This document shows, in pieces, positions 12,509 to 19,668 of a DNA stretch of 30,286 nt. The DNA is from CAZXMB01 sp964641715 (GTDB lineage: Bacteria; Desulfobacterota; BSN033; UBA1163): assembly GCA_964641715.1 (NCBI GenBank), contig CAZXMB010000009.1:1-30286 (forward strand), given 5' to 3'. A model generated the notes under the pieces. That model ran no database searches. It had not been told where the DNA came from and saw only the letters and a program-made list of their open reading frames with translations. The translations under genes and the position numbers were made by a program. The stretch's first letter is position 1. Each line of letters opens with the position of its first letter.

Positions 12509-13591
12509 ATGATGAAGGATGTTTATGCTGGGATTGTGAAAGGCCTTGAGGAAAAGGTGAAGATGGTTCTGGCCACACTCATTACCCGTGTCGGTTCGGC
12601 ACCCAGAGAAGTTGGGGCGAAGTATTTAGTCAGAGAGGATGGAAACGCCTTGGGCTCGATTGGAGGGGGTTGCGTTGAAGCCGAGGTCTGGCAGGGGGCT
12701 CGCAGGGTGATGGAGAGAGGGGAGGGCGGAGTCCTCCATTTTCATCTGACGGCAGAGCAACTGGCTGAGGGAGGGCTCATCTGTGGCGGGAAAGTGGATA
12801 TCTTTCTGGAGCCCATTCAGGAAGAATTTTTGAATATCTATCGGGAGGTGGTAGGGATAAGAAAGGGAGGTGTCTCCGGCATCCTCGTCACCGTCATCTC
12901 GGTGGAAGGTGATTTTCCCGGAAGGGAAGGGGTGAAGATGCTGTTGAAGCCCTCCGGGGAGAAGGTGGGACATCTCTTTGTCGGAGATGAATTGGATTCG
13001 AGGATCTTGGAGAAGGCAGAGGAATTGTTCAAAGAGAAGAAACCAAAGGTCTTGGCTTTTCGTTCAGAGAAGGCAGACTCTCTATGGAGGGAGATGGAAA
13101 TTTTATTGGAGCCCATCTCCTCTGAGCCTACCCTTTATATCTTCGGGGCAGGCCATGTCTCTCAGCAACTGGCCCCTTTTGCCCAAAGGGTCCAGTTCAA
13201 AGTGGTGGTCATTGATGACCGGGAGATGTTTGCAAACCGGGAGCGTTTTCCGGAAGCGGACGAAGTCATCGTATCAGAATTTAAAGACTGTTTTGACCGG
13301 CTCCCCATTGATGGGTCCAGTTATATTGTGATCCTCACCCGGGGCCATCTCTATGACGGGGAGGTTTTGGAGAAGGCTGTTCAAACGAGTGCCCGTTACA
13401 TCGGAATGATCGGTTCTAAGAAAAAGATCCGCCTTCTTTACCGGGACCTCCTCAAGAAAGGAATCCCAAAGGAATCCCTTGACCGAGTCCATGCCCCCAT
13501 CGGGATCGACATCCATTCCGAAACCCCTGAGGAAATCGCCGTGAGCATCGTTGCGGAGCTGATTAAGGTGAGAAGGGAGAAACTCGCCTAA
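12509..13591 (+). CDS. xdhC: XdhC/CoxI family molybdenum hydroxylase maturation factor
   Basis: A 360-residue protein of the XdhC/CoxI family, chaperones that bind and deliver sulfurated or selenated molybdenum cofactor to xanthine-dehydrogenase or CO-dehydrogenase type enzymes. The N-terminal domain has GSAPREVGAKYLV (29-41), GSIGGGCVEAEV (49-60) and ICGG with Cys92. The C-terminal Rossmann domain starts at YIFGAGHVSQQLAPFA (210-225), followed by VVVIDDRE and GMIGSKKKI, and ends with the family's IGIDIHSETPEEIAVSIVAE. Its own promoter separates it from the glycosyltransferase. With mocA, yqeB and yqeC it completes a maturation set. ATG codons at 12509 and 12512 are equally possible; GAGAGGAAGAG precedes them. 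Confidence 0.92.
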   Translation: MMKDVYAGIVKGLEEKVKMVLATLITRVGSAPREVGAKYLVREDGNALGSIGGGCVEAEVWQGARRVMERGEGGVLHFHLTAEQLAEGGLICGGKVDIFLEPIQEEFLNIYREVVGIRKGGVSGILVTVISVEGDFPGREGVKMLLKPSGEKVGHLFVGDELDSRILEKAEELFKEKKPKVLAFRSEKADSLWREMEILLEPISSEPTLYIFGAGHVSQQLAPFAQRVQFKVVVIDDREMFANRERFPEADEVIVSEFKDCFDRLPIDGSSYIVILTRGHLYDGEVLEKAVQTSARYIGMIGSKKKIRLLYRDLLKKGIPKESLDRVHAPIGIDIHSETPEEIAVSIVAELIKVRREKLA

Positions 13592-13598
13592 AAACCCC

Positions 13599-13627
13599 TT
13601 GACAAAAAATAAAATCTTTGATTAAAT
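13599..13627 (+). promoter_or_regulatory. Promoter of the STAS-like gene
   Basis: TTGACA (13599-13604), 17-nt spacer, TTAAAT (13622-13627), starting 8 nt after the xdhC stop. It would drive the following cluster of closely spaced genes to about 17049 and perhaps beyond the gap. Confidence 0.65.
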
Positions 13628-13659
13628 AATTTTTCAACTGAATCAATTGAAGTAAAAGA

Positions 13660-14247
13660 ATGAATAGAAAGACTCTCCTGTTAAAAAGGCTTTCCCGTGA
13701 ATTATTCAAAAACGGGAAAAAGGAGATGACCGGACGCCTCCGGGGTGCCCGTCTCCGTGAGACCATTGAAAAGATGTTGAGGGAAGGCGACGAATCCGGC
13801 CTTGCCCTCGATTTTTCAGGGATGGGCTCCATCGATTTTTCATGGGCCGATGAGGTGGTGGCCAAACTGGTCTCCCGGCTGTGGAGCGGGGAATACGGTG
13901 AAAAATTTCTTCTCCTCAAGAGCCTCAGCCCTTCCCAGGCGGAGAATATCGGGGTTGCCCTGGAGAGGAAAAAATTGGCAGTCCTGGCCACAGGGCCTGA
14001 AGGCTGGCACATTGTCGGCTCTCTCAACAATTATTTAATTCATACCCTGGAACAGGTGATGAAGAGAAATCAATTGACCTTGAGAGAGCTTTCTCAAGAA
14101 GAAGGGATCGAGATGAACACCTGTGGCACCCGACTGCTTAATCTTTTCAAAAAGCGGCTGGTATGGAGGGTTGAAGGTCCATTAAGAACGGGGAAAGAGG
14201 CCTCCCATCGCGGGAGACAGTATGTCTATAAATCCCTCCTGGCCTGA
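13660..14247 (+). CDS. STAS-like (DUF4325-type) protein with C-terminal winged-helix-like region
   Basis: A 195-residue protein. Residues about 28-85 look like a STAS-like/DUF4325 domain: LALDFSGMGSIDFSWADEVV is the usual beta strand plus conserved Asp/Ser turn and Ala-Asp-Glu, and AKLVSRL follows. The C-terminal third (about 127-195) reads as a small winged helix: LTLRELSQEEGIEMNTCGTR, then LLNLFKKRLVWRV and a basic wing ending RGRQYVYKSLL. The combination suggests a switch or anti-anti-sigma-type regulator that contacts DNA, but no kinase partner is adjacent. The gene is followed 9 nt later by the GalT-like gene. The start has no clear ribosome-binding site. Domain calls are by pattern; function is open. 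Confidence 0.65.
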   Translation: MNRKTLLLKRLSRELFKNGKKEMTGRLRGARLRETIEKMLREGDESGLALDFSGMGSIDFSWADEVVAKLVSRLWSGEYGEKFLLLKSLSPSQAENIGVALERKKLAVLATGPEGWHIVGSLNNYLIHTLEQVMKRNQLTLRELSQEEGIEMNTCGTRLLNLFKKRLVWRVEGPLRTGKEASHRGRQYVYKSLLA

Positions 14248-14256
14248 AGGGGTTTT

Positions 14257-15252
14257 ATGGCAGAATTGAGAAGGGAACCCATCACAAGAATGTGGGTGGT
14301 GGTCACCACGGATCATCCGAAGGGCCCTGACGACTACCTTCCCTTTAAACCCCCTTACCGGCTTTTAGAGCCAGAAGGACCCTGTCCCTTCTGCCCGGGA
14401 AATGAGGCCACCACTCCTCAGGAGCTCTATGTCGTTGGTCAAGGAGGAGGAGGTTGGTCCGTCCGGGTCGTTCCCAATAAATTTCCTTTCTTCCATATCG
14501 AAGGGGAGTTTGACCGTAGACCGGTAGGGATGTATGATGTGATGGAGGCCATCGGAGCCCATGAGATCGTCATCGAATCCCCGGATCACAATCAAAGCCT
14601 TGCCCTGATGGATCCTAACCAAATCGGCAGGATCCTTCTCACCTATCGGGAGAGGCTCCTCGATCTTGAGAAAGACCGCCGTTTTCAGCAGTTCCTCATC
14701 CTGAAGAATTATCCGGGGGTATTTAATCGCCATCCCCACTCCCATCTCCTTGCCATGCCCGTCATCCCACGGAGAATTGATGAAGAGATCGGGGGGGTGC
14801 TGGACTATTATCAGAGAAAAGAACGTTGCATCTTCTGCGATCTCATCAAGCAGGAGATCTTTGAAAAGAAGAGGGTCATTCTGGAAACAGTCCACTTCCT
14901 GGTCTTTTCTCCCTTTGCCTCTCGCTACCCCTTTGAGAGCTGGATCGTCCCGAAGGTCCATGCCTCCGATTTTCATCATATTGAGGAAGAGGTGTTGGAA
15001 GATCTCTCACGTGCGATTCAGTCCTTATTCGTTCGGTTTTACAAACTTCTTTCAGACCCCCCCTATAGCCTGGCTTTTCATACCTCTCCGGTTCAGGACC
15101 GTTTTCATCGTCCCGAATTTCACTGGCACATGGAGGCCCGTTTGCGAATCGGATTGAGAGAAGGTTTTGAGTGGGGGACGGGTTTCTTTGTCAATCCAAC
15201 ACCTCCGGAAGATGCGGCCGCTTATTTGAGAGAAATGGAGAGCGAAGGGTGA
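14257..15252 (+). CDS. GalT-like HIT superfamily nucleotidyltransferase/phosphorylase
   Basis: A 331-residue protein with the two-lobed architecture of galactose-1-phosphate uridylyltransferase. Cys43 and Cys46 (CPFCPGNE) and His102 (GAHEIVIES) match the zinc site. The active-site motif is His159-Pro-His161-Ser-His163, followed by LLAMP; GalT normally has HPHGQ, where the final Gln is tied to nucleotidyl transfer. A second CxxC (CIFC, 191-194) and FHWHMEARLR mark the second HIT lobe. It may be a GalT, an ADP-glucose or dinucleoside phosphorylase, or a hydrolase. No galE or galK adjoins it, so I give no gene symbol. Its stop overlaps the next start by one base. Confidence 0.8.
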   Translation: MAELRREPITRMWVVVTTDHPKGPDDYLPFKPPYRLLEPEGPCPFCPGNEATTPQELYVVGQGGGGWSVRVVPNKFPFFHIEGEFDRRPVGMYDVMEAIGAHEIVIESPDHNQSLALMDPNQIGRILLTYRERLLDLEKDRRFQQFLILKNYPGVFNRHPHSHLLAMPVIPRRIDEEIGGVLDYYQRKERCIFCDLIKQEIFEKKRVILETVHFLVFSPFASRYPFESWIVPKVHASDFHHIEEEVLEDLSRAIQSLFVRFYKLLSDPPYSLAFHTSPVQDRFHRPEFHWHMEARLRIGLREGFEWGTGFFVNPTPPEDAAAYLREMESEG

Positions 15253-16523
15253 TGGATTTTCAGTTTAAGAGATCCATCTATGAGGGACGGCCATCCCGGG
15301 ATCGACGGATGAGGAGAAGAAAATGGATTCTCCTCCCGTGCTCCCTTCTCATTGTCCTCTTATTGGTCTTCTATTTTTTTATCCTTCCCGATAGGCCCAT
15401 TCCCACTTCAGGGGGGCCGGCGCCATCCATCCCTCCTCCTTCGAGAGAGGTCCAGCCCGAGGAGGTGCAGTACCGGATGATCGAGGGGGAGGTCAGGGAG
15501 AAGAGCACTTTTTCGAAAGCCTTATCAGATAAGGATCTTTCCCAGAGGTGGATTGACCTCATCATTTCGGAATTGAAGCCCTTTGTTAATTTTAAGAAGA
15601 TCAAGGGAGGGAAGTTCTGTTTCCAGATCGATGAAAAAGGGGATCTGGTCAAATTTATTTTCGAAGTATCTCCAACTGAAGCCTATGAGATCGAGAGAGG
15701 GAAACAGGGGTATCGGACCGAGCGGAAAGAGGTCCCCCTCAATCATCACCTCGTCAAAGTGGAGGGGGAGATCCGGTCTTCTCTCTTCGAGTCCATGGAT
15801 GCGCTCGGAGAACAAGACCCGTTAGCCATCTCTTTTGCGGAGATCTTAGCCTCAGAGATCGATTTTTATAAGGATGTAAAGGAAGGAGACCGATTTCAAG
15901 TCATCGTCGAAAAAATTTACAAAGAGAAAGAATTTATCCGCTATGGTCCGATTCATGCGGTAGAATATCGAAGAGGAGAAAGGGTGACCCGGGGGATCTA
16001 TTTTGAAGGAGGGTATTACAATGAAAAGGGGCTTTCTTTGAGGAAGGCCTTTTTAAGAGTCCCCCTTCGCTTCACCCGGATCAGTTCGAGATTCAGTCGG
16101 GCCAGGAAGCACCCCATCCTTGGCGGGATTCTCCCTCATTTCGGTGTGGATTATGCCGCCCCCTCCGGAACACCGGTATGGGCCGTGGCGGATGGAACAG
16201 TGGTCTCCTGTGGTTGGGGCGGAGGCTTCGGGAAGCAGGTCATCGTCAGGCATCCCAATAGATATATGACCTATTACGGTCATCTCTCCGGTTATGGCCC
16301 CGGGATCAGGAAGGGTGGACGTGTGAAACAGAAACAGATCATCGGCTATGTAGGTTCCACCGGTCTCTCCACCGGCCCCCACCTCGATTATCGCCTAGCC
16401 AAGGGGGGGAAGTTCAAAAACCCTCTGAAAGAGAACTTTCCTGCAGGTTTTCCCATTGAGAAAAAGAAAATGGAGTCATTCAAGAAACAGAGGGATGAAA
16501 TGGTCTCATGGCTGGATGGATGA
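15252..16523 (+). CDS. M23 family (LytM-like) zinc metallopeptidase, membrane anchored
   Basis: A 423-residue cell-wall peptidase-like protein. A basic N-terminus and one membrane helix (about 25-46) give an N-in, C-out anchor; a proline-rich linker and an OapA/LysM-like region (about 65-270) follow. The M23 domain (about 280-395) has His296 and Asp300 (HFGVDYAAPSGTPV), His344 (YYGHLSG) and His377 in GPHLDYRL. The last canonical zinc ligand, the second His of HxH, is Asp379 here. Such proteins cut peptide cross-links or, when inactive, activate amidases like the AmiC at 3542. I chose the ATG at 15252, overlapping the GalT-like stop (TGATG), over the longer in-frame reading from 15171 that runs through the upstream gene. 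Confidence 0.88.
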   Translation: MDFQFKRSIYEGRPSRDRRMRRRKWILLPCSLLIVLLLVFYFFILPDRPIPTSGGPAPSIPPPSREVQPEEVQYRMIEGEVREKSTFSKALSDKDLSQRWIDLIISELKPFVNFKKIKGGKFCFQIDEKGDLVKFIFEVSPTEAYEIERGKQGYRTERKEVPLNHHLVKVEGEIRSSLFESMDALGEQDPLAISFAEILASEIDFYKDVKEGDRFQVIVEKIYKEKEFIRYGPIHAVEYRRGERVTRGIYFEGGYYNEKGLSLRKAFLRVPLRFTRISSRFSRARKHPILGGILPHFGVDYAAPSGTPVWAVADGTVVSCGWGGGFGKQVIVRHPNRYMTYYGHLSGYGPGIRKGGRVKQKQIIGYVGSTGLSTGPHLDYRLAKGGKFKNPLKENFPAGFPIEKKKMESFKKQRDEMVSWLDG

Positions 16524-16553
16524 TAAAGGTAACGGAGAGATTGAGAGAAATCG

Positions 16554-16943
16554 ATGGCTGCCAAAAAAAGGATCCTCATTGTCGATGATGAGAGGGATAT
16601 TGTCAAGGCATTGGTCATCCGCCTCAGATCAAAAGGATACGAAACTGCAGTTGCATTTGATGGGGCCCAGGGTATGTTTATGGCCCACAAGGAGAAACCG
16701 AATCTGATTATCCTGGATATCCGGATGCCTGCCGGGGATGGATTCAGTGTTGCGGAAAAGCTGAGAGAGTCCAAAAGCACCCGTCGGATTCCCATCATCT
16801 TCTTGACCGGGAGCCCGGAGTTAAATGCGGAAGAAAGGGCAATGGAACTGGGTGCCCGTTTCTATATTAGGAAACCCTATGATCCTGAGGAATTATTGGA
16901 CGCGGTGAGAAGGGCGCTGGAAACCAAGCCCCCTGAGTCCTGA
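16554..16943 (+). CDS. Single-domain response regulator (CheY-like receiver)
   Basis: A 129-residue receiver domain with no output domain. The acidic pair Asp11-Asp12 (ILIVDDERD), phospho-acceptor Asp55 (LIILDIRMP), Thr85 (FLTGS) and Lys107 (YIRKPYDP) are all in place, so it should be phosphorylatable. Such proteins relay phosphate or act on a partner by binding. No histidine kinase is visible nearby, though one could be in the gap that begins 107 nt downstream. It follows the peptidase by 30 nt in the same operon and is followed 3 nt later by the next start. The STAS-like regulator in the same cluster is a possible but unproven partner. Confidence 0.92.
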   Translation: MAAKKRILIVDDERDIVKALVIRLRSKGYETAVAFDGAQGMFMAHKEKPNLIILDIRMPAGDGFSVAEKLRESKSTRRIPIIFLTGSPELNAEERAMELGARFYIRKPYDPEELLDAVRRALETKPPES

Positions 16944-16946
16944 GAG

Positions 16947-17049
16947 ATGATTAAAGAGGATTTCGTTATCCAGTCGGAAGTGAGAAGGGTACTGATTCGT
17001 TCCAATATCGATTATGCGAAGATCGATTTTGGAACCGTCAGAGGGGTGA
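16947..17049 (+). CDS. Unidentified protein, N-terminal 34 residues before the gap
   Basis: Only the first 34 residues are readable (MIKEDFVIQSEVRRVLIRSN then IDYAKIDFGTVRGV). The pattern, an acidic start, EVRRVLIRSNID and a short strand ending GTVRG, is reminiscent of the start of a BON (transport-associated) domain, in which a helix packs on a strand. Too little is left for a firm call. The gene starts 3 nt after the response regulator stop, so it belongs to the same operon. The rest lies in the 100-N gap, whose true length is unknown. Confidence 0.45.
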
Positions 17050-17149
17050 NNNNNNNNNNNNNNNNNNNNNNNNNNNNNNNNNNNNNNNNNNNNNNNNNNN
17101 NNNNNNNNNNNNNNNNNNNNNNNNNNNNNNNNNNNNNNNNNNNNNNNNN
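17050..17149. other. Assembly gap (100 N)
   Basis: Exactly 100 N, a filler of unknown true size. The sequence on each side belongs to coding regions that need not be the same gene. Confidence 0.99.
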
Positions 17150-17236
17150 GAGGCGAGGAGGGAGTATCGAAGAATCCTCAAAGTCACCCCTGAGGATGAA
17201 CATGTCAGAAAGCGTCTTGAGAAGATTTCACCATGA
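17150..17236 (+). CDS. C-terminal 28 residues of an unidentified, TPR-like protein
   Basis: From the gap edge one frame reads EARREYRRILKVTPEDEHVR and then a short basic end before TGA at 17234-17236. The pattern (A-x2-EYRRILKVTPEDE) fits the end of a tetratricopeptide repeat array. It may be the end of the gene starting at 16947 or of a different gene lost in the gap. GT9 begins 15 nt later. Confidence 0.45.
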   Translation, partial: EARREYRRILKVTPEDEHVRKRLEKISP

Positions 17237-17251
17237 GCAGGGGAGCAACAG

Positions 17252-18292
17252 ATGGTTCCTTCAGCGATAGGGAAACTGCCAGAGATTAAATCCATGTTGG
17301 TAATCCATCAGGGCGCTTTAGGTGATTTCATTCTTGCCCTTCCTGCACTTGCAACCCTCCGAAAGACCTTTCCACAGGCAAAATCGGTCATCATGGGCTA
17401 CCCAAGGATCCTCCAGTTGGCCGCCGGGAGGTTCTATGCCGAGGAGATCGTCTCCATCGACCAGAGGGGGATGGCCACTTTCTTTGTGCAGGAAGGGGCC
17501 CTTGACCTGAGCCTATCACAATTCTTTAAAGCCTTTGACCTTATTGTCGTTTTTGGAAAAAACAGAGGGGGGACCCTCATCAAGAATCTGAAAAAGGTGG
17601 CTAAACAATATGTCCTCGATATCAACCCATTTCCCAAATGGGATGAGGGAGTTCATCTATCTGACCATCTCCTGGGGCAGTTGACCTCTTATGGAATTTC
17701 AACATTGAAATTAAATCCGAAGCTCTATTTAAATGAGTCAGACCAGGCTTGGGGCAGAAGTTTCTGGGAGGGCAAAGGGTTGAACCTGGAGGAGAGGGCA
17801 AAGGTGATCATCCTCCACCCCGGAAGCGGAAGCAAGAAGAAGGTATGGCCGCTGGAGAAGTTTTCGACCCTGATCCAGTATCTTCAACCCAGGATCGATT
17901 CAAAGTTCCTCATTGTCCTGGGACCGGCGGAAGGGCCGGAGGTTCAGAAGGCATTTGAAGGAATGAAAGGGAACGGTCCCATGATGGCGAAGGGGCTTTC
18001 ATTGCTTCAACTCGCATCCGTGATGGAAGGGTGCAGACTCTTCATCGGGAACGATTCGGGTATCTCCCATCTGGCCGCTGCCCTGGGTCTTCCGACCCTC
18101 GCCATTTTCGGGCCCACCGACCCCAGGGTCTGGTCACCCAGAGGGGAGAAGGCGGTTGTGGTTCGGAGAGGGATTCCCTGCTCGCCCTGTTCGGAGGAAC
18201 GTTTCTTCATTTGTAAAAAGTTTGAATGCCTGGCCGGGATTGAGAAGGGTGATGTTTTGAAGGGGCTGATGAGTTTAGGGGTAAAAGTTTAA
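17252..18292 (+). CDS. Glycosyltransferase family 9 (heptosyltransferase-like)
   Basis: A 346-residue GT-B glycosyltransferase of family 9, which in Gram-negatives adds heptose to the lipopolysaccharide core. LVIHQGALGDFILALPALAT near the N-terminus is the family acceptor-side motif, with the GD pair. IILHPGSGSKKKVWPLEKF starts the donor-binding half, and CRLFIGNDSGISHLAAALG followed by TLAIFGPTDPRVW is the ADP-heptose-binding region. Four C-terminal cysteines (CSPC, C-K-K-F-E-C) are common in such proteins. An in-frame ATG at 17294 gives the usual family start, but the ATG at 17252 has GGGGAG upstream. Substrate is not assignable beyond an LPS-core type role. Confidence 0.88.
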   Translation: MVPSAIGKLPEIKSMLVIHQGALGDFILALPALATLRKTFPQAKSVIMGYPRILQLAAGRFYAEEIVSIDQRGMATFFVQEGALDLSLSQFFKAFDLIVVFGKNRGGTLIKNLKKVAKQYVLDINPFPKWDEGVHLSDHLLGQLTSYGISTLKLNPKLYLNESDQAWGRSFWEGKGLNLEERAKVIILHPGSGSKKKVWPLEKFSTLIQYLQPRIDSKFLIVLGPAEGPEVQKAFEGMKGNGPMMAKGLSLLQLASVMEGCRLFIGNDSGISHLAAALGLPTLAIFGPTDPRVWSPRGEKAVVVRRGIPCSPCSEERFFICKKFECLAGIEKGDVLKGLMSLGVKV

Positions 18293-18317
18293 AATTTGTG
18301 AAAGGAGGAATGAGCAG

Positions 18318-18575
18318 ATGGAAGAAAAGAAAGTGGGTGAGGTGATTAAATTCTTTGGAAAGATCAGTGTGGCCGCCATCCGGTTATCAGAGGGTTCTTT
18401 AAAGGTGGGAGACCAGGTCCATATCGTAGGCCATACGACGGATATCACTCAGGCCATCGATTCCATGCAGATTGAAAACCAGAATGTCCAGGAGGCAGGG
18501 CCGGGCGCAGATATTGGAGTCAAAGTGAGTGGCAGGGTGAGGGAGCACGACGTCGTCTACAAAGTTGTGGGGTAA
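18318..18575 (+). CDS. Translation elongation factor-like protein (lone EF-Tu domain-2-like barrel)
   Basis: An 85-residue protein made of one beta barrel resembling domain 2 of EF-Tu/IF2-type GTPases: VGEVIKFFGKISVAAIRLSE, then LKVGDQVHIVGHTTDITQAI, SMQIENQNVQEAGPGADIGV and a final KV strand. There is no G domain. Databases carry a family of stand-alone proteins of this kind named translation elongation factor-like; their role is unknown. It starts 25 nt after GT9 with AAAGGAGG about 10 nt upstream of the ATG, so it is efficiently translated. Binding of tRNA, nucleotide or ribosome is only inferred from the fold. Confidence 0.82.
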   Translation: MEEKKVGEVIKFFGKISVAAIRLSEGSLKVGDQVHIVGHTTDITQAIDSMQIENQNVQEAGPGADIGVKVSGRVREHDVVYKVVG

Positions 18576-18684
18576 GGAGTGACCCTTAAGAAGGGGATGG
18601 CACGGGAGGAAAAATACCTTACCTGCGGCAAAAAGGAGGGACCTCTCTCCGGTAGCCTTCAGGTTTGTCCGGATGGTATTCGAT

Positions 18685-18840
18685 TGAGAGGATATGCCTT
18701 ATGTCCTTTTAGCCTTTTACCCCCAGTTCTTTTTTAAAGATTTATCCACGACTTCGAGAGATTTAGCTTATCGCTGTAAGGAGGGGGCAGAAGAGGCAGG
18801 ACTTCGAAGGGTGAGGATCGGGAAGATGCATCTGATTTAA
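18685..18840 (+). pseudogene. Remnant of a radical SAM enzyme, C-terminal end
   Basis: Between the EF-like gene and radC one frame, opened by a stop at 18685, reads MPYVLLAFYPQFFFKDLSTT followed by SRDLAYRCKEGAEEAGLRRV and ends RIGKMHLI before TAA at 18838-18840. This is the typical end of a radical SAM protein family (PYSLLAFxPxF, DLPTTSR, AxxAGLxxVRIGNxHLL). The CxxxCxxC cluster domain is missing, so it is a relic. Upstream, a different frame from a GTG at 18579 runs to 18737 with KYLTCGKKEGPLSGSLQVCP; this may be the degraded N-terminal side after an internal deletion, but I cannot match it. Confidence 0.55.
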
Positions 18841-18871
18841 ATTAATTAAATTTCCATCCGGGGATTAAAAA

Positions 18872-19564
18872 ATGGCCAAAGAAACTTCTTTTACTGTACG
18901 CGATCTTCCAAGGCAAGAGAGACCCCGAGAAAGACTTCAGAAATTCGGGCCAGAGGCGCTCTCGGCCCAGGAGCTTTTGGCACTTTTGATCGGCCGCGGT
19001 ATTCCTAAAAAATCTGTGATGAATATTGCTCAGGAGTTATTAGCGAAGTTTGGCAACGTCAAAGCGATCAGTCAGGCAACTCTTGAGGAACTCTCTCAGG
19101 TAAAGGGAATCGGTCTTGCCAAGGCCACACAGATAAAAGCATGTTTTGAACTCGGGAAGAGAGAAGATTTAGAACCGGAATTGGTCAATTTTGATATTAA
19201 TAATCCTGAGGCTGTTGTGAAAGTGGTTCGTTCAGGCATCAGGGACAAAGCCAAAGAGCACTTTAAGCTCATTCTTCTCAATCCTCGCAATAAAATCATT
19301 GGCATCTCCACTGTCTCCGTCGGCACACTGAATGCGAGTTTGGTTCATCCACGGGAGGTTTTCAAAGATGCCATTGTGCATAGCGCCGCTTCCGTCGTTT
19401 TAGCCCATAATCACCCCTCCGGTGACCCTGAACCCTCGGAGGATGACCTGAAAATAACCAAAAAATTGGTGGACTGCGGGAAAATCTTGGGCATAGAGGT
19501 ATTAGACCATATCGTTATCGGTAAGAATCATTTTTTAAGTTTTAAAGAGAGAGGCTGGATATAA
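18872..19564 (+). CDS. radC: RadC family JAB/MPN-domain protein
   Basis: A 230-residue RadC/YicR protein of normal length. The N-terminal half has a helix-hairpin-helix region (LSQVKGIGLAKATQIKACFE, about residues 74-93) that may bind DNA. The C-terminal JAMM-type domain has EHFKLILLN and HSAASVVLAHNHPSGDPEPS followed by EDD, giving the HxH...S...D metal-binding set. The old name links it to DNA repair, but that role has been questioned and the real activity is unknown. It starts at an ATG 32 nt after the radical SAM relic. Endonuclease Q lies 104 nt downstream. Confidence 0.93.
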   Translation: MAKETSFTVRDLPRQERPRERLQKFGPEALSAQELLALLIGRGIPKKSVMNIAQELLAKFGNVKAISQATLEELSQVKGIGLAKATQIKACFELGKREDLEPELVNFDINNPEAVVKVVRSGIRDKAKEHFKLILLNPRNKIIGISTVSVGTLNASLVHPREVFKDAIVHSAASVVLAHNHPSGDPEPSEDDLKITKKLVDCGKILGIEVLDHIVIGKNHFLSFKERGWI

Positions 19565-19668
19565 GACCTCGAGCAAAACAATCTTTGAGCCTTCGATTTG
19601 GTTTGAAATTGGTTTACTCTTAACTCATCATTTCGGGAGACCTTTGGCATTTTAGATTGAAGGGTTCG

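Noticed and set aside
15171..15251. N-terminal extension of the M23 peptidase
   Set aside because: It overlaps the GalT-like coding region in another frame and has no membrane or domain signal. The ATG at 15252 fits the TGATG coupling.
16947..17270. A 107-residue protein across the second gap
   Set aside because: It depends on the arbitrary filler length. The frame after the gap differs from the TPR-like frame that ends at 17236 and runs into the GT9 start.
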